Assembly: GCA_902775355.1 (NCBI GenBank)
Contig: CACYLY010000004.1
Coordinates: 1-56,535 of the forward strand
Reading direction: 5' to 3'
Length of the DNA stretch: 56,535 nt
From: Oscillospiraceae bacterium
GTDB lineage: Bacteria; Bacillota; Clostridia; Oscillospirales; Oscillospiraceae
The notes under the pieces are model-generated. The model was given only the letters and a program-made list of their open reading frames with translations. It was not told the DNA's origin and did no database searches. This document shows positions 6,402-16,877 of the stretch, piece by piece; positions within the stretch are counted from its first letter, which is position 1; the number at the start of each line of letters is the position of its first letter. Made by a program: the position numbers and the translations under genes.

Positions 6402-9400
6402 TCAGCCGAAGTAGGCGTTGGCCGCCCGGTTGTAGAGCACGATGCCCTTCACCAGGTCGATCAGGGTTTCCGCCTTGCTGCCGCCGCCCAGCACACCGTA
6501 GGCATAGCTCAGGGCGCTGTACTGTACCGTCAGTACGGTGTCGGCGCCTCTCGTCACCTTCACCGTATAGGTCTTGTCCAGGTCCTTGGCCGCGATGTTC
6601 GGGATCTCGACCATCCAGCCCAGATCCGTCTCCGTCGGCGTCACCTTCCTGGTGCCCAGCTTGAAGGTGTAGTCGCCGATCTCGCCCTCGTCCAGGCTGA
6701 AGTACAGGCGGATCGCCGTAGCGGACTTCAGCGCCAGGCTGCCGCCGGCAAAGCTGACGCCCGTGGCCGTGCCCGCCGTCACCTTCTTCTCATAGTCCGC
6801 GACGCTCTCCGCGGTGACGCTGTCCAGGTCGCCCTGCACCTCCGGCAGGTCCTCGGTGTTATAGTCGAAGTGGCGCTGGGCCAGGACGCCGTAGTCGGCC
6901 ATGGCGTTCACCAGGGCGATCAGCTCCTCGTCCGTGCTGGTCTCCCGGGTCTTCTGAATGTAGTCCTGCACAGAGTAGCTGTAGCCCGTCTCGGTGAGGT
7001 CCTCGTCGTTGCTGTGCCGGTACAGGGCCACGGGATTGCCCTGGCCGTCAAAGACCTTCAGGGTCACCACGTCGTTCATCTGCTTGGCGTGGAGGCTGAC
7101 GCTGAACTGGTACAGGGTGTCCTCGCCCACCACGCGGCTCGGGGCCTCGGAGAACTTGATCTGCTCGTCGCCCAGGCTGACGTAGGCATCATCGTCATCC
7201 AGCAGCTGCTCCGAGGGGATCAGGTAGAAGTTCAGGCCGATGTTGCCCTTCAGGCTCACGCTGCAGCCGTACACGTCGGCAAACAGCTCCGGCTTCAGCA
7301 GGGAGCCGATGTAGAAGTAGCCGCCGAAATCCCGCCAGGCGTCCACATAGTCCGTCTTGAAGTAGATGGTCACGTTGCCGGAGTGGGCCTCGTCCACGTG
7401 GTACTGGGTCCCCGGTCCGTCGGGCCACCAGCCGGTGATGGCGTTGTTCTCCACCCGGACGACCTTGATCTCGTCGCCCACGGCCAGGGTGGTGCTCAGC
7501 AGCCACTCGTTCTGGGCGTTGCCGTTGAGCTCAAACTTGTTGGCGGGATCAACGCTGCCGATGACCCAGTCGTCCTCCGCGTGGGCGATCAGCAGATAGA
7601 AGCCGTCGTCCAGGGTCTCGGGCTCCGGGACCACCAGGGTCAGCTCGATGCTGCCCGGCTCGCCGGGGTGTCCTTCATTCCAGTCGCTCTCATAGGTGAA
7701 GGTGCCGGTGTAGATACCTGGAGCGGCGGCGGCATAGATCTCCGGGTCGATCCAGATGGCCATAATAACGGTCTCCTCCGGATCGCTGATCCCGACCCCC
7801 GTATTCGCTCTCTCTACCGCGCCGAAATGGAATTGATCATCCACCAGGAAGGGGATCGTGCCGCCGTCCTCGTTTGTCAGAGTACCTGCATTCATCATGA
7901 AGCCGATACTCTCTGCCATTTCGGTCTCTCCGCCTCCGACGTCGATCAGGCCCAGCACCAGAGAGGTGAAGGAGCACTCGATGTCGGTGTAGCCAGCGCC
8001 GGCAAGGGTGAACTCCGTGGGCGCCAGGCTGTAGGAGGCCATAGGCGCCGGGAGGGTGTAGAAGGTGAAGGCGTAGCAGGTCTCATAGTTTTCTGTGGGT
8101 GCGTCGTAGGTCTGGTAGTTGTTGTATTTCTTGCCGTACTCGATATACTTTTCCGCGCCGGGGTTGTAGAGATAGGCGCCGGTGGGCTCCAGGTCCTCCA
8201 CGCTCTCGCCGACGGTCCAGAGGATGTTGCTGCTCTCCTCGTCGCCCAGGGCCAGCTTGTTGGACTCGTTCACATAGAGGTACTGGCCGGCGTTGTTGAT
8301 CAGATAGAAGCCCTCGTCGGCGGTCTTGACCGTCCAGACGTTATCCTCCGCCACGGGGACGGTGACGCCCTCCTGGGCGTTGATCTCGGCGGCGGCCATG
8401 TAGCCGCCGTTGGAGGATTCCGTGCCGGTCATGGCCTTGCCAAAGGCGCCGGTGACCAGGATCAGGCTGTCCCCGTCGTTCAGGCTCTCAGCCTGGGTGA
8501 AGATCCTGCCCTCGCAGGCATCGCAGAGGCCGTCTGCATCCCCGTCCGCGTGGGGGATCATGGGGATGTCCTCGGTGTAGGTCTCATCGCAGCCGCTGCA
8601 GGCAAAGGTCCTCACGCCCTTGGCGGTGCAGCTGGGCTCGGCGGTGACGGTGCCCTCGTCCCAGTCATGGACATGGGCGTCGGGATTCGCCAGGATGTAG
8701 AGCTGGAACTGATAGGGGGCGGCGGTCCTGTAGCCATAGGCCGTAAACGCGCCGTAGTATTCCAGCCTCTGATAATTACCGTTATACTTGGCGTTGGCGT
8801 TGGTGATAAAAACGGTCTTGCCGTTCTCGTTGGCCAGGCTCAGATTCCAGAGGGTGTAATCGCTGGCCTCAGCCGCAAAGCTCAGGCCGTCGCCGGTAGC
8901 GGGGCTGGTGAGATATTCGCCGTTGTCGAGCTTCAGGCGGAAATTCGTCGCGTCATCATATTCCACGGTCATCACCGCGGTTTCTTCGTCGTCGGACATC
9001 ACGGTCAGCTCCTCGCCGCTGATGCTGGCCGCAACGCCCTTCAGAGAACGTCCGCTGGCGGTGGTGGACAGGGCCAGCGAGGCGTACGGAGAGAAAATGA
9101 CCACCCGGTCGCCCTCGTGCAGCTCGGTTCCCAGGGTGAAGATGGCAGCGGTAGGCATCTCCTCGCCGCAGACGTCGCAGTAGCCGTTGCCGTCCTCGTC
9201 CACGTGATTGCCGGTGGCGGGGATGGCTTCCGTGAAGCTGTAGCCGCAGAGGAAGCAGGCGTAGGTCCGCTCGCCCTCCTCCACGCAGCCGGGCTCGATG
9301 GTGACGGTGCCCTCGTCATAGCTGCAGTTCTCGATCAGGCTGCCGATGGGGCAGTCCGCCGTCTGGCAGCTCCGGCTGTGGGTGCCGTCCCCGTTGGACG

Positions 9401-10670
9401 TCCATGCGCTCCAGTCGTGCTCGTGAACCGAAACGTCCCCGCCGGTAAGTTTCCAAAACTGAATGTTCTGGCCGACGATATTCCCGTTGCCGCTTGGGCT
9501 CGTGTAGGCGCGCCAGTCCTGGCCGTTGTATACGCCCAGGTAGCGGCCAGTGGCGGAATGCCTGAGATAACCGCCGCCGAGAAACCAGCCCTTGTCGCTG
9601 TTGGTGCCCACACGGACGCCGTTGTTCGCGTTGGTGCTGTACAGCCAGGTGGCGCTGTCTGCAGCGGAGTAAATGGTGAACGTCCCGTCCGCCTCCGCAT
9701 CAATGGTCCAGGAGACGGTCTCGTTGGATACGTCGCTGTTCAGGGTCAGCGTATTGTCCTTGATGGTGGCCGGGATCGCAGCAGGCGGGTTGCCCGTCCC
9801 CTTGTTGTTGGATATGGCATAGGTTGATCCTTCGCTCGTTGTCATGGTAAAGGTGACGATCCCCGCGGCGGCAGCCGCGGAAAGCGGATTGCCCTCCTCG
9901 ATCAGGACCCATTTTACGGCGTCAGGATCCTCCTGCGGCATTTCCCCGCCGCAGACGTCGCAGACCTGGTCCTCATCTTCATCGATGCAGTCCTCGGTCT
10001 GCATGCCGATGGGGCAGTCCTCGCCCGCGCAGCTCCGGCTGTGGGTGCCGTCGCCGTTGGAGCTCCAGTCGCCCCAGTCGTGCTCATGGGGAGCGGCAGT
10101 TTCATCAAATTTCCAGAATTGCAGCGTCTGGCCGGCGATGTTGCCTGTCGTATTGGTGTAAGCACGCCAGTCCGCATTGTTGTACACGCCAAGATAGCGG
10201 CTTGTGCCGACGTGCTTCAGGTAGCCGCTGTCGCTGTCAATGACCCAGGTTTTTGCGCTGTTGGTGCCCACACGAACGCCGTTGTTTATGTTCGTGCTGT
10301 ACAGCCATAAGCTGCCGCTCTCGTCGGCATTGATGACATAGCCCTCATCGGCAGCGCTCAGGTACCAGGTCACTCTGCTCTCAAACCCATCCTCCAGGCT
10401 AAGGAGCTTGCCTGCTGCCTCTACCGGGATCGCGATGGGGGCGGCGCTCGTCCCCCTGTAGTTGGACAGGGCAAAGGTGCCTGCTTCATTCGTCACGGTG
10501 ATGATGACCGGACCCACGCCAACAGCGTCGGCAATGTCGTCGGCCCCGCCGATCAGCACCCAGCATCCGCCGGTCTCTTCCTCGGCCAGGGCGGCGCCCG
10601 GCATCAGCGTGAACACCATGGCGAACAGCAGGACGGTCGCCAGGACTTTGCTTGTTTTCGTTTGAACCAT
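6402..10670 (-). CDS. Large secreted modular protein, 1422 residues
   Basis: A signal peptide (1-29, ending PGAALA) shows export. The protein is modular: two related beta-rich repeats (about 35-180 and 250-390, sharing STNxNNGVRVGTNS and LGVYNxxDWRAYT), three short blocks starting H-x-HDW and carrying CxxC pairs (CDVCGG, CDVCGE, CDACEG), a beta-rich unit at about 505-670, further repeats, and a C-terminal module (about 1130-1422) also found in the protein at 50398-56535. There is no LPXTG-type signal, dockerin or S-layer domain. The ATG at 10670 follows GGAGG and begins the signal peptide; a longer frame start is ignored. Role unknown, probably a cell-surface or matrix protein. Confidence 0.8.
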   Translation of the reverse strand: MVQTKTSKVLATVLLFAMVFTLMPGAALAEEETGGCWVLIGGADDIADAVGVGPVIITVTNEAGTFALSNYRGTSAAPIAIPVEAAGKLLSLEDGFESRVTWYLSAADEGYVINADESGSLWLYSTNINNGVRVGTNSAKTWVIDSDSGYLKHVGTSRYLGVYNNADWRAYTNTTGNIAGQTLQFWKFDETAAPHEHDWGDWSSNGDGTHSRSCAGEDCPIGMQTEDCIDEDEDQVCDVCGGEMPQEDPDAVKWVLIEEGNPLSAAAAAGIVTFTMTTSEGSTYAISNNKGTGNPPAAIPATIKDNTLTLNSDVSNETVSWTIDAEADGTFTIYSAADSATWLYSTNANNGVRVGTNSDKGWFLGGGYLRHSATGRYLGVYNGQDWRAYTSPSGNGNIVGQNIQFWKLTGGDVSVHEHDWSAWTSNGDGTHSRSCQTADCPIGSLIENCSYDEGTVTIEPGCVEEGERTYACFLCGYSFTEAIPATGNHVDEDGNGYCDVCGEEMPTAAIFTLGTELHEGDRVVIFSPYASLALSTTASGRSLKGVAASISGEELTVMSDDEETAVMTVEYDDATNFRLKLDNGEYLTSPATGDGLSFAAEASDYTLWNLSLANENGKTVFITNANAKYNGNYQRLEYYGAFTAYGYRTAAPYQFQLYILANPDAHVHDWDEGTVTAEPSCTAKGVRTFACSGCDETYTEDIPMIPHADGDADGLCDACEGRIFTQAESLNDGDSLILVTGAFGKAMTGTESSNGGYMAAAEINAQEGVTVPVAEDNVWTVKTADEGFYLINNAGQYLYVNESNKLALGDEESSNILWTVGESVEDLEPTGAYLYNPGAEKYIEYGKKYNNYQTYDAPTENYETCYAFTFYTLPAPMASYSLAPTEFTLAGAGYTDIECSFTSLVLGLIDVGGGETEMAESIGFMMNAGTLTNEDGGTIPFLVDDQFHFGAVERANTGVGISDPEETVIMAIWIDPEIYAAAAPGIYTGTFTYESDWNEGHPGEPGSIELTLVVPEPETLDDGFYLLIAHAEDDWVIGSVDPANKFELNGNAQNEWLLSTTLAVGDEIKVVRVENNAITGWWPDGPGTQYHVDEAHSGNVTIYFKTDYVDAWRDFGGYFYIGSLLKPELFADVYGCSVSLKGNIGLNFYLIPSEQLLDDDDAYVSLGDEQIKFSEAPSRVVGEDTLYQFSVSLHAKQMNDVVTLKVFDGQGNPVALYRHSNDEDLTETGYSYSVQDYIQKTRETSTDEELIALVNAMADYGVLAQRHFDYNTEDLPEVQGDLDSVTAESVADYEKKVTAGTATGVSFAGGSLALKSATAIRLYFSLDEGEIGDYTFKLGTRKVTPTETDLGWMVEIPNIAAKDLDKTYTVKVTRGADTVLTVQYSALSYAYGVLGGGSKAETLIDLVKGIVLYNRAANAYFG

Positions 10671-10722
10671 TGTGAAAGGCCTCCTTTTTCCAAATTTGCA
10701 TGCATAAAGTGCCACTGTTTTG

Positions 10723-10751
10723 AGTATAGCATAAGCTGTTTCCGATGAAAA
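10723..10751 (-). promoter_or_regulatory. Promoter of the 1422-residue secreted protein
   Basis: Minus strand: -35 TTTTCA (10746-10751), 17-base spacer, -10 TATACT (10723-10728). The start codon is about 50 bases downstream. The -10 is a near-perfect sigma-A box; the -35 is weak. Confidence 0.5.
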
Positions 10752-10796
10752 GCATCCTTTTCACTCTTTTTCAAATACGCTCCCCTGCATTGACAG

Positions 10797-10824
10797 GCGG
10801 CAGGGCGATCTCTCGTCCTGCCGC
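10797..10824 (-). terminator. Hairpin at the end of the ABC operon
   Basis: GCGGCAGGGCGA (10797-10808) pairs with TCGTCCTGCCGC (10813-10824), with one mismatch. It lies about 40 bases after the lyxose isomerase stop on the minus strand. There is no clear T tract on that strand, so the terminator call is tentative. Confidence 0.4.
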
Positions 10825-10861
10825 GTTTTGTTTGCCGGCTTTTTCGTCCCTTTTCACGCGC

Positions 10862-11545
10862 TCATACCCGTGGGTATTCGCTGCAGAGCAGCCGGTAGGG
10901 CGGCTCGTCCTCCTCGATCTTCGGGAAGCGGCCCACCGGCGGGTTGAAGCGGTTGTCGCTCTTGTCGTCGTTGCACTGGCTCACCTCGCCCAGCAGCACC
11001 GGCCCGGTGCCCGGCTCCACCTCGAAATCGTGGTAGAGGCCCTGGTAGATGTGGATGCTCTCCCCCGGCCGGAGCTTCACCTGGTTTCCCGCCGGCACGG
11101 TCCAGCAGCGCCCGTCGCACTTGACGGTCACCGGGCTCTCCCGGTCGATCTCCTCGTCGGGCAGAGAGTTATAGACGCGGATGAGCACGTTCCCCCCGGC
11201 CCGGTTGATGATGTCCTCGGTCTTGTACCAGTGGAAGTGCATGGGCGAATACTGGCCCTCCTTCAGGTACAGCAGCTTTTCCGCATAGACCTTGGGATAG
11301 CGCGCGGCCATGGCCCGGTTCCCGTTGCGCAGGGTGATGAGGGAGAAACCCACCCGGTCAAAGTCCCCCAGGCCGTAGTCCGTGATGTCCCAGCCCAGCA
11401 TGCAGTCCCGGACCTCGTCGTACTCATGGCCCAGGCTCTGCCACTGCTCCGGCGAAAAGCCGCAGAAGGGCGGCAGACTGATCCGATAGTCCCGGATGCA
11501 CTGCTCCATCTCCCGCAGGGCAGCGTTGATCTGACTGCGTTTCAT
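10862..11545 (-). CDS. D-lyxose/D-mannose isomerase family protein
   Basis: 227 residues, the normal length of D-lyxose ketol-isomerases, which interconvert D-lyxose and D-xylulose and often D-mannose and D-fructose. This is a cupin fold: the metal ligands H103 and H105 (MHFHW), E110 and H172 (LYHDF) are all present. The gene is last in the ABC operon; its ATG overlaps the stop of the kinase gene by four bases (ATGA), so translation is coupled. The operon context suggests that it isomerises the imported or dephosphorylated sugar. The exact sugar cannot be read from sequence. Confidence 0.85.
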   Translation of the reverse strand: MKRSQINAALREMEQCIRDYRISLPPFCGFSPEQWQSLGHEYDEVRDCMLGWDITDYGLGDFDRVGFSLITLRNGNRAMAARYPKVYAEKLLYLKEGQYSPMHFHWYKTEDIINRAGGNVLIRVYNSLPDEEIDRESPVTVKCDGRCWTVPAGNQVKLRPGESIHIYQGLYHDFEVEPGTGPVLLGEVSQCNDDKSDNRFNPPVGRFPKIEEDEPPYRLLCSEYPRV

Positions 11546-13176
11546 GCCTTCTCCTCCTCGATCCCATAGTACAGGGCCCCCACGGCCTGGCCGAAGCGGG
11601 CCGCCATGCCCTCGCCCCGGGCTGCCAAAGTCCGCATCAGGGGCGAGGCGGCCAGCTCCGCGTCCGCCGCGATGAGCCGCAGCCCCGGCAGGACGGAGGC
11701 GCAGCCCTCCCGGATCAGGGCAAAGCAGCGGGGATGGCGCACGAAGCGGCCGAACAAAAAGCGCTCCTCCGTCTCTGGCCGCAGCAGATACTCGATCTCC
11801 CGGCTGATCTGCCCCAGATGGACGCCGATGCGCCGGAAGATCTCCTCCGCCGCCGGCTCTCCCTTCTCCGCCAGGCGCATCAGATGCTCCAGGCAGGGCT
11901 TGCGCAGGTCCTCGGGCTCGCTGCGAAGGCGCAGGATCCCGTCCTTCTCCTCCGCAAAGCCCTCCAGCAGCTTTGGCTCCAGTTCCCAGGCCAGGCGGAA
12001 GGCCGCGGCCTGGCCCAGATAGCGCCGCGCCCCCGGCAGGCCGGAATTCTCGTTTCGGGTAGAGCGCAGGTCCTCCGCCGGCAGGGCCGCCTGAGGGCCG
12101 CTGCCCAGGTCGATCAGCAGATCGTAGAGCTCCAGGGGCAGCTCCGGCACCGAGCCGTCCGCCCGGAGCCAGCCGCTGCCCAGGTCCGTGCCCAGGCTGT
12201 GGGCGAATACGCCCCGGGCGATGGCTCCGTCCTCTCCCGCGCAGGCCAGCTCCAGGGCGGCGGTGAAGGCGGCCATGCTGCCGTCGTTCAGGGCCCGCAC
12301 CCGAGCCCCCGGGCGGCAGAGGCTCTCCAGGCGCTCGTTCAGCCCCGCCAGACGGCGGAGCTCGTTTTCATAGTTCTCCGGGTCATGCTCCCGGATGCCC
12401 TTGGTTTTGGGGGTCTCCCCGCCCAGGATCCGGTCCCGGATCACCACGTCCGGGAAGCTCAGGCCCAGGGAGTCGGGTCTTGCATCCCCGCCCGGACAGA
12501 TCTTCTCCAGTCCCCTTTTCAGGAAGGCCAGGATCGGCCCCATCAGCTCCTCCGCCGTCGGCAGGCGGGAGGGGTCCCAGTCGTATTCCTCCGCCAGCAG
12601 CAGCTCCCCGTCCCGGGCGAGCACCAGCTTGATATCCGTGCCGCCCACGTCCAGGCCGCAGCGCAGGCCCCGGTTCCCTCTCTCGGCCAGGCGGCGCAGC
12701 CGCGCTCCCAGCTCCGGCGGGGCGGCGCTGGCCTTCTTCGGCGGCGGCGTCCAGGCGCGCAGGGGCAGCAGCTCCCGGCGAAGAGGCGGCAGGCCCGCCG
12801 CGGCGCAGAGCCGGGCGGACACCCGCAGGGCCTTGTCATAGCCCGGCTCCTCCAGAGCGGTCAGAGCGGAGGCCGTCAGCTCCCAAAGGGAGGCGGGGGC
12901 GGCCTCCGGCAGATAGAGCCGCAGCTCGCTCCCGCCGCAGGCAGAGAGCAGATTCAGCAAAAAGGCCCGGAGCACATCCCGAAGGAAGGCGGCCTCTTCC
13001 CCGCTCTCCTGCGGGACCAGAGGCAGGCAGGCGTCCCGCCGCTCCCCTCCCGCTGTGCGCAGGCAGATCCGCAGCGGCAGCGCCGCCGGGTCCTTCTCCA
13101 GAGCTTGACGCAGATCGGGCAGCCACAGGCTCTCCCCCGCCGCGGCGGCGGAGAGCAGCGGCGTCAAGGCGCTCAC
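11542..13176 (-). CDS. ROK/ASKHA-fold sugar kinase-like protein
   Basis: 544 residues. An actin-like kinase domain starts at about 170 with the phosphate-binding motif GLDVGGTDIK and includes further family stretches (LGLSFPD, ALNDGSMAAF). Residues 1-165 are a separate leucine-rich extension I do not recognise. The cysteine-rich zinc motif of classical ROK kinases is absent. GTG at 13176 is the start: it overlaps the TGA of the HAD gene and follows GGGAGG. A longer frame running to 13419 is discarded. Predicted to phosphorylate a sugar in the pathway of this operon; the substrate is unknown. Confidence 0.7.
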   Translation of the reverse strand: MSALTPLLSAAAAGESLWLPDLRQALEKDPAALPLRICLRTAGGERRDACLPLVPQESGEEAAFLRDVLRAFLLNLLSACGGSELRLYLPEAAPASLWELTASALTALEEPGYDKALRVSARLCAAAGLPPLRRELLPLRAWTPPPKKASAAPPELGARLRRLAERGNRGLRCGLDVGGTDIKLVLARDGELLLAEEYDWDPSRLPTAEELMGPILAFLKRGLEKICPGGDARPDSLGLSFPDVVIRDRILGGETPKTKGIREHDPENYENELRRLAGLNERLESLCRPGARVRALNDGSMAAFTAALELACAGEDGAIARGVFAHSLGTDLGSGWLRADGSVPELPLELYDLLIDLGSGPQAALPAEDLRSTRNENSGLPGARRYLGQAAAFRLAWELEPKLLEGFAEEKDGILRLRSEPEDLRKPCLEHLMRLAEKGEPAAEEIFRRIGVHLGQISREIEYLLRPETEERFLFGRFVRHPRCFALIREGCASVLPGLRLIAADAELAASPLMRTLAARGEGMAARFGQAVGALYYGIEEEKA

Positions 13177-13796
13177 GCCTCGCCCTCCCGGACCGGGACG
13201 CCCCGGCTCCGCAGGTCCCGGCGCAGCCTGTTCGTATCCCCGTAGAAGACGACGCCGTCCATGCCGCAGCGAAGGGCGCCCTCCACATTGGCGGCGCTGT
13301 CGTCGACAAAGAGGCAGTCGGCCGCGTTCAGGCCGCACTCCGAAAAGAGCTTCTCGTAGATCTCCCGCTGGGGCTTCAGCAGCTTCCAGTCCGCCGACAC
13401 GATCCCGCCCCGGAAACACGCCGAGCCGGGGATCCGGGGGAAATACTCGTGGAGGGCGGAGGTGGCGTTGGAGAGCAGATAGATCCCGTATCCCATGTCG
13501 GCCAGCTCACGGATCAGCTCCTCCATGCCCTCAATGGGCCAGAGTTCTTCCTTCCACCAGAAGACGCAGCGCTCCGCCGCGGGGTGCAGTCCCTCCGGGA
13601 GCCGGGCGCGAAAACGCTGGAGGGCCTCCTGCTCGGACAGGCTGCCCCGATCCAGGCAGACCCATTCCACGCTGCCGAAGACCTCCCGGCGGAGGAGCTG
13701 CATGTCTCCGTCGCACAGGTCGAACCGTGCGGCGATCCGGTGGGGGCTCCAGGTGATCAGGACCCCGCCCATGTCAAAAACGATGTTTTGGATCAT
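13173..13796 (-). CDS. HAD-superfamily sugar phosphatase (YihX-like)
   Basis: 207 residues. HAD motif I is FDMGGV with nucleophile D8; the usual second aspartate at +2 is a glycine, as in the E. coli alpha-glucose-1-phosphate phosphatase YihX. Motif II is LLSNAT, motif III the lysine in LLKPQ, and motif IV VDDSAAN. The start at 13796 overlaps the permease stop (ATGA), and the stop overlaps the kinase start. Placement between an AfuC-like transporter and sugar enzymes suggests that it dephosphorylates an imported sugar phosphate. The family is clear; the substrate is inferred. Confidence 0.8.
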   Translation of the reverse strand: MIQNIVFDMGGVLITWSPHRIAARFDLCDGDMQLLRREVFGSVEWVCLDRGSLSEQEALQRFRARLPEGLHPAAERCVFWWKEELWPIEGMEELIRELADMGYGIYLLSNATSALHEYFPRIPGSACFRGGIVSADWKLLKPQREIYEKLFSECGLNAADCLFVDDSAANVEGALRCGMDGVVFYGDTNRLRRDLRSRGVPVREGEA

Positions 13797-15699
13797 AAGC
13801 CTTCCTTTTCCGCGGAGGCCTTGCGGGCCCGGCCGGTGAGCTTGGCCCAGCGCTCCCGCCGCTTCTTCCGGATCTCCAGCCGTTCGCCCAGATCCCGGGA
13901 GCCCACGCCGTAAACCAGATAGAGCACGATGCCCGAGACGATCATGATGAACACCGTGGAGGCGCACTGCCGGCCCAGGGCGTTCATGTTGGCGCCGCGG
14001 GTGGCGTCCGCCAGCATGCCCTGGATGACCATGGCGTAGGTGGTGGCGTTGGAGCTGTGGAAGGTGGCAGACATGTCGTATTCCGTGAAGAGGGCGTTGA
14101 AGTTCAGGGCGAACACCGCCAGGACGCTGGGCAGGATGATGGGCAGCTTCACCTTCAGGAAGGTCCGCAGGCCGCTGGAGCCCAGGTTCCGGGCTGCATC
14201 CTGCAGCTCGTCGTCGATGGCGTAGAAGCTGGCCTTGATCATGCGCAGGGAGAAGGGCAGCTTGGTCACCGTATAGGCCATGATGATGAGCAGCCGCACA
14301 TTCTCTTTATAGGCCAGGTTTTGGCCCCCCACGTACCACACGTTGTTGTTGAAGAAGATCCGGTAGGAGTAGCAGATCAGGATGGTGGGCAGCAGCCAGG
14401 GGAAGAGCAGGGCGTACTCCAGGATGATGCCGGAGAGCTTGCTCTTTTTCTTTTTGAAGATGTAGTTGCAGGCCACCACCACGATGACGCAGGCCAGGGC
14501 CGCCGCGATGGCGGACATGAGAAAGCTGAGCTTGATGCCGCCCAGGGTCTTGTCGTTGGAGAACACGCCGGTGATGGAGTTTTCCATGGTGACGGTCACG
14601 CCGCTGCCCTTCTGGTAGGTGTAATCCTGCTTGCCGTAGAAGTTGATGAAGGTCCAGGCGCCGAAATCCAACTGCTTGCGCTTGATGGCGGTATAGTTCT
14701 GGAAGGAGAAGAGGATGATCATCACCACGGGGGTCATGTAGATGATGAACAGGACATAAGCGTAGATATGGGCGACGACGTTCCAGACGGGATTGTTGAT
14801 CTTCTGCTTCTGGAGCTTGGCCTTGGTCTTGGATACCGACAGATAGTGGCCCCGGCGCTCATAGGCAGAGAGGATCGTCAGCAGCACGATGGTGAACATG
14901 GCCAGCAGGATGCTCAGCAGAGCGGCCCGGGCCTGGGGGAAGGACTCGTCCGCGGGGGTGGAGCCGGCCAGACGCACGATCTCGGGGTTGATGGAGTCAT
15001 AGCCGATGACCGTGGGCGCCGACATGGCGCACAGGCCCGTGATGAAGGTCATGACCGTCAGGGAGAAGAGTGTGGGCAGCAGGGTGGGCAGCACCACCTT
15101 CCACAGCACCTTGAAGGGACTGGCGCCCATATTGCGGGCGGCCTCCACCGTGTTGTAGTCAATGTTGCGGATGGCGTTGCGCAGGAAGAGCATGTGGTTG
15201 GAGGTGCAGGCGAAGGTCATGGTGAAGAGCACCGCGTTGAAGCCGGAAAACCAGTCCTTGTTGAACCCGGGAAAGGCGTTCTTCAGGGCGGTGGTCACCA
15301 CGCCGTCTCCGGCGTAGAGGAACATGTAGCCCGTGACCAGGGCCACGCCGGAGTAGATCATGGTGGTCATGTAGCCCATGCGGAGGATCCTGGCGCCCTT
15401 GATATCAAAATACTCCGTCAGCAGCACCAGAGAGGTGCCAACCACATTGACCGTCACCACCAGGCAGAGGGCCAGCTTCAGGGAGTTCCAGACGAAGCGC
15501 CCCATGGTGCCCGCCAGGAAAAACTCGATGACCGCAAAGGGCCCCGCGCTGGTGCCGTCCGGGTTCTTGGCGTTGAAAATGCTGGTCAGGGTGTTCAGGC
15601 AGGGCACCAGCATGAAGCCGAAGAAGAGATACGCGAAGAAGGCGACGCCAAACACGCGCAGCAGGAGCTCCGGCTGCAGCTTCTTATCCAGCGTCCGGT

Positions 15700-15703
<4 letters not shown>
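13793..15703 (-). CDS. ABC transporter permease, two-domain fused
   Basis: 636 residues with two permease halves, each about six membrane segments. Both carry EAA loops that contact the ATPase: EAARNMGASPFKVLWKVVLP in the first half and DAARNLGSSGLRTFLKVKLP in the second. The fused layout is that of FbpB/AfuB permeases of the ferric-iron and hexose-phosphate class. The start overlaps the ATPase stop and the stop overlaps the HAD start by four bases each. Confidence 0.9.
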
Positions 15704-16737
<1,034 letters not shown>

Positions 16738-16828
16738 AAGGCATTTCTCCTTTTCCTCTAAAATGGGCATCCGGAAACGTCTCCGGTCCGGGGGCGCTTC
16801 CGGATGCGCACTGTGGTTTTATACGGCT

Positions 16829-16858
16829 ATGGCGAGCCGGAAGGATCCGGCTCGCCAT
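16829..16858 (-). promoter_or_regulatory. Intercistronic stem-loop after the binding protein gene
   Basis: A perfect 13-bp stem, ATGGCGAGCCGGA (16829-16841) with TCCGGCTCGCCAT (16846-16858), AGGA loop. It lies 20 bases after the binding-protein stop. There is no T tract. Such hairpins protect the upstream mRNA or attenuate, giving more binding protein than membrane components; that role is inferred. Confidence 0.6.
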
Positions 16859-16877
16859 ATGAAATTCAGGGTATGGA

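Noticed and set aside
6375-9827. Plus-strand open frame of 1150 residues opposite the large secreted protein
   Set aside because: It is a GC-rich shadow: no ribosome binding site, low-complexity His/Gly/Val content, and the minus strand has a signal peptide, domain repeats and a promoter.
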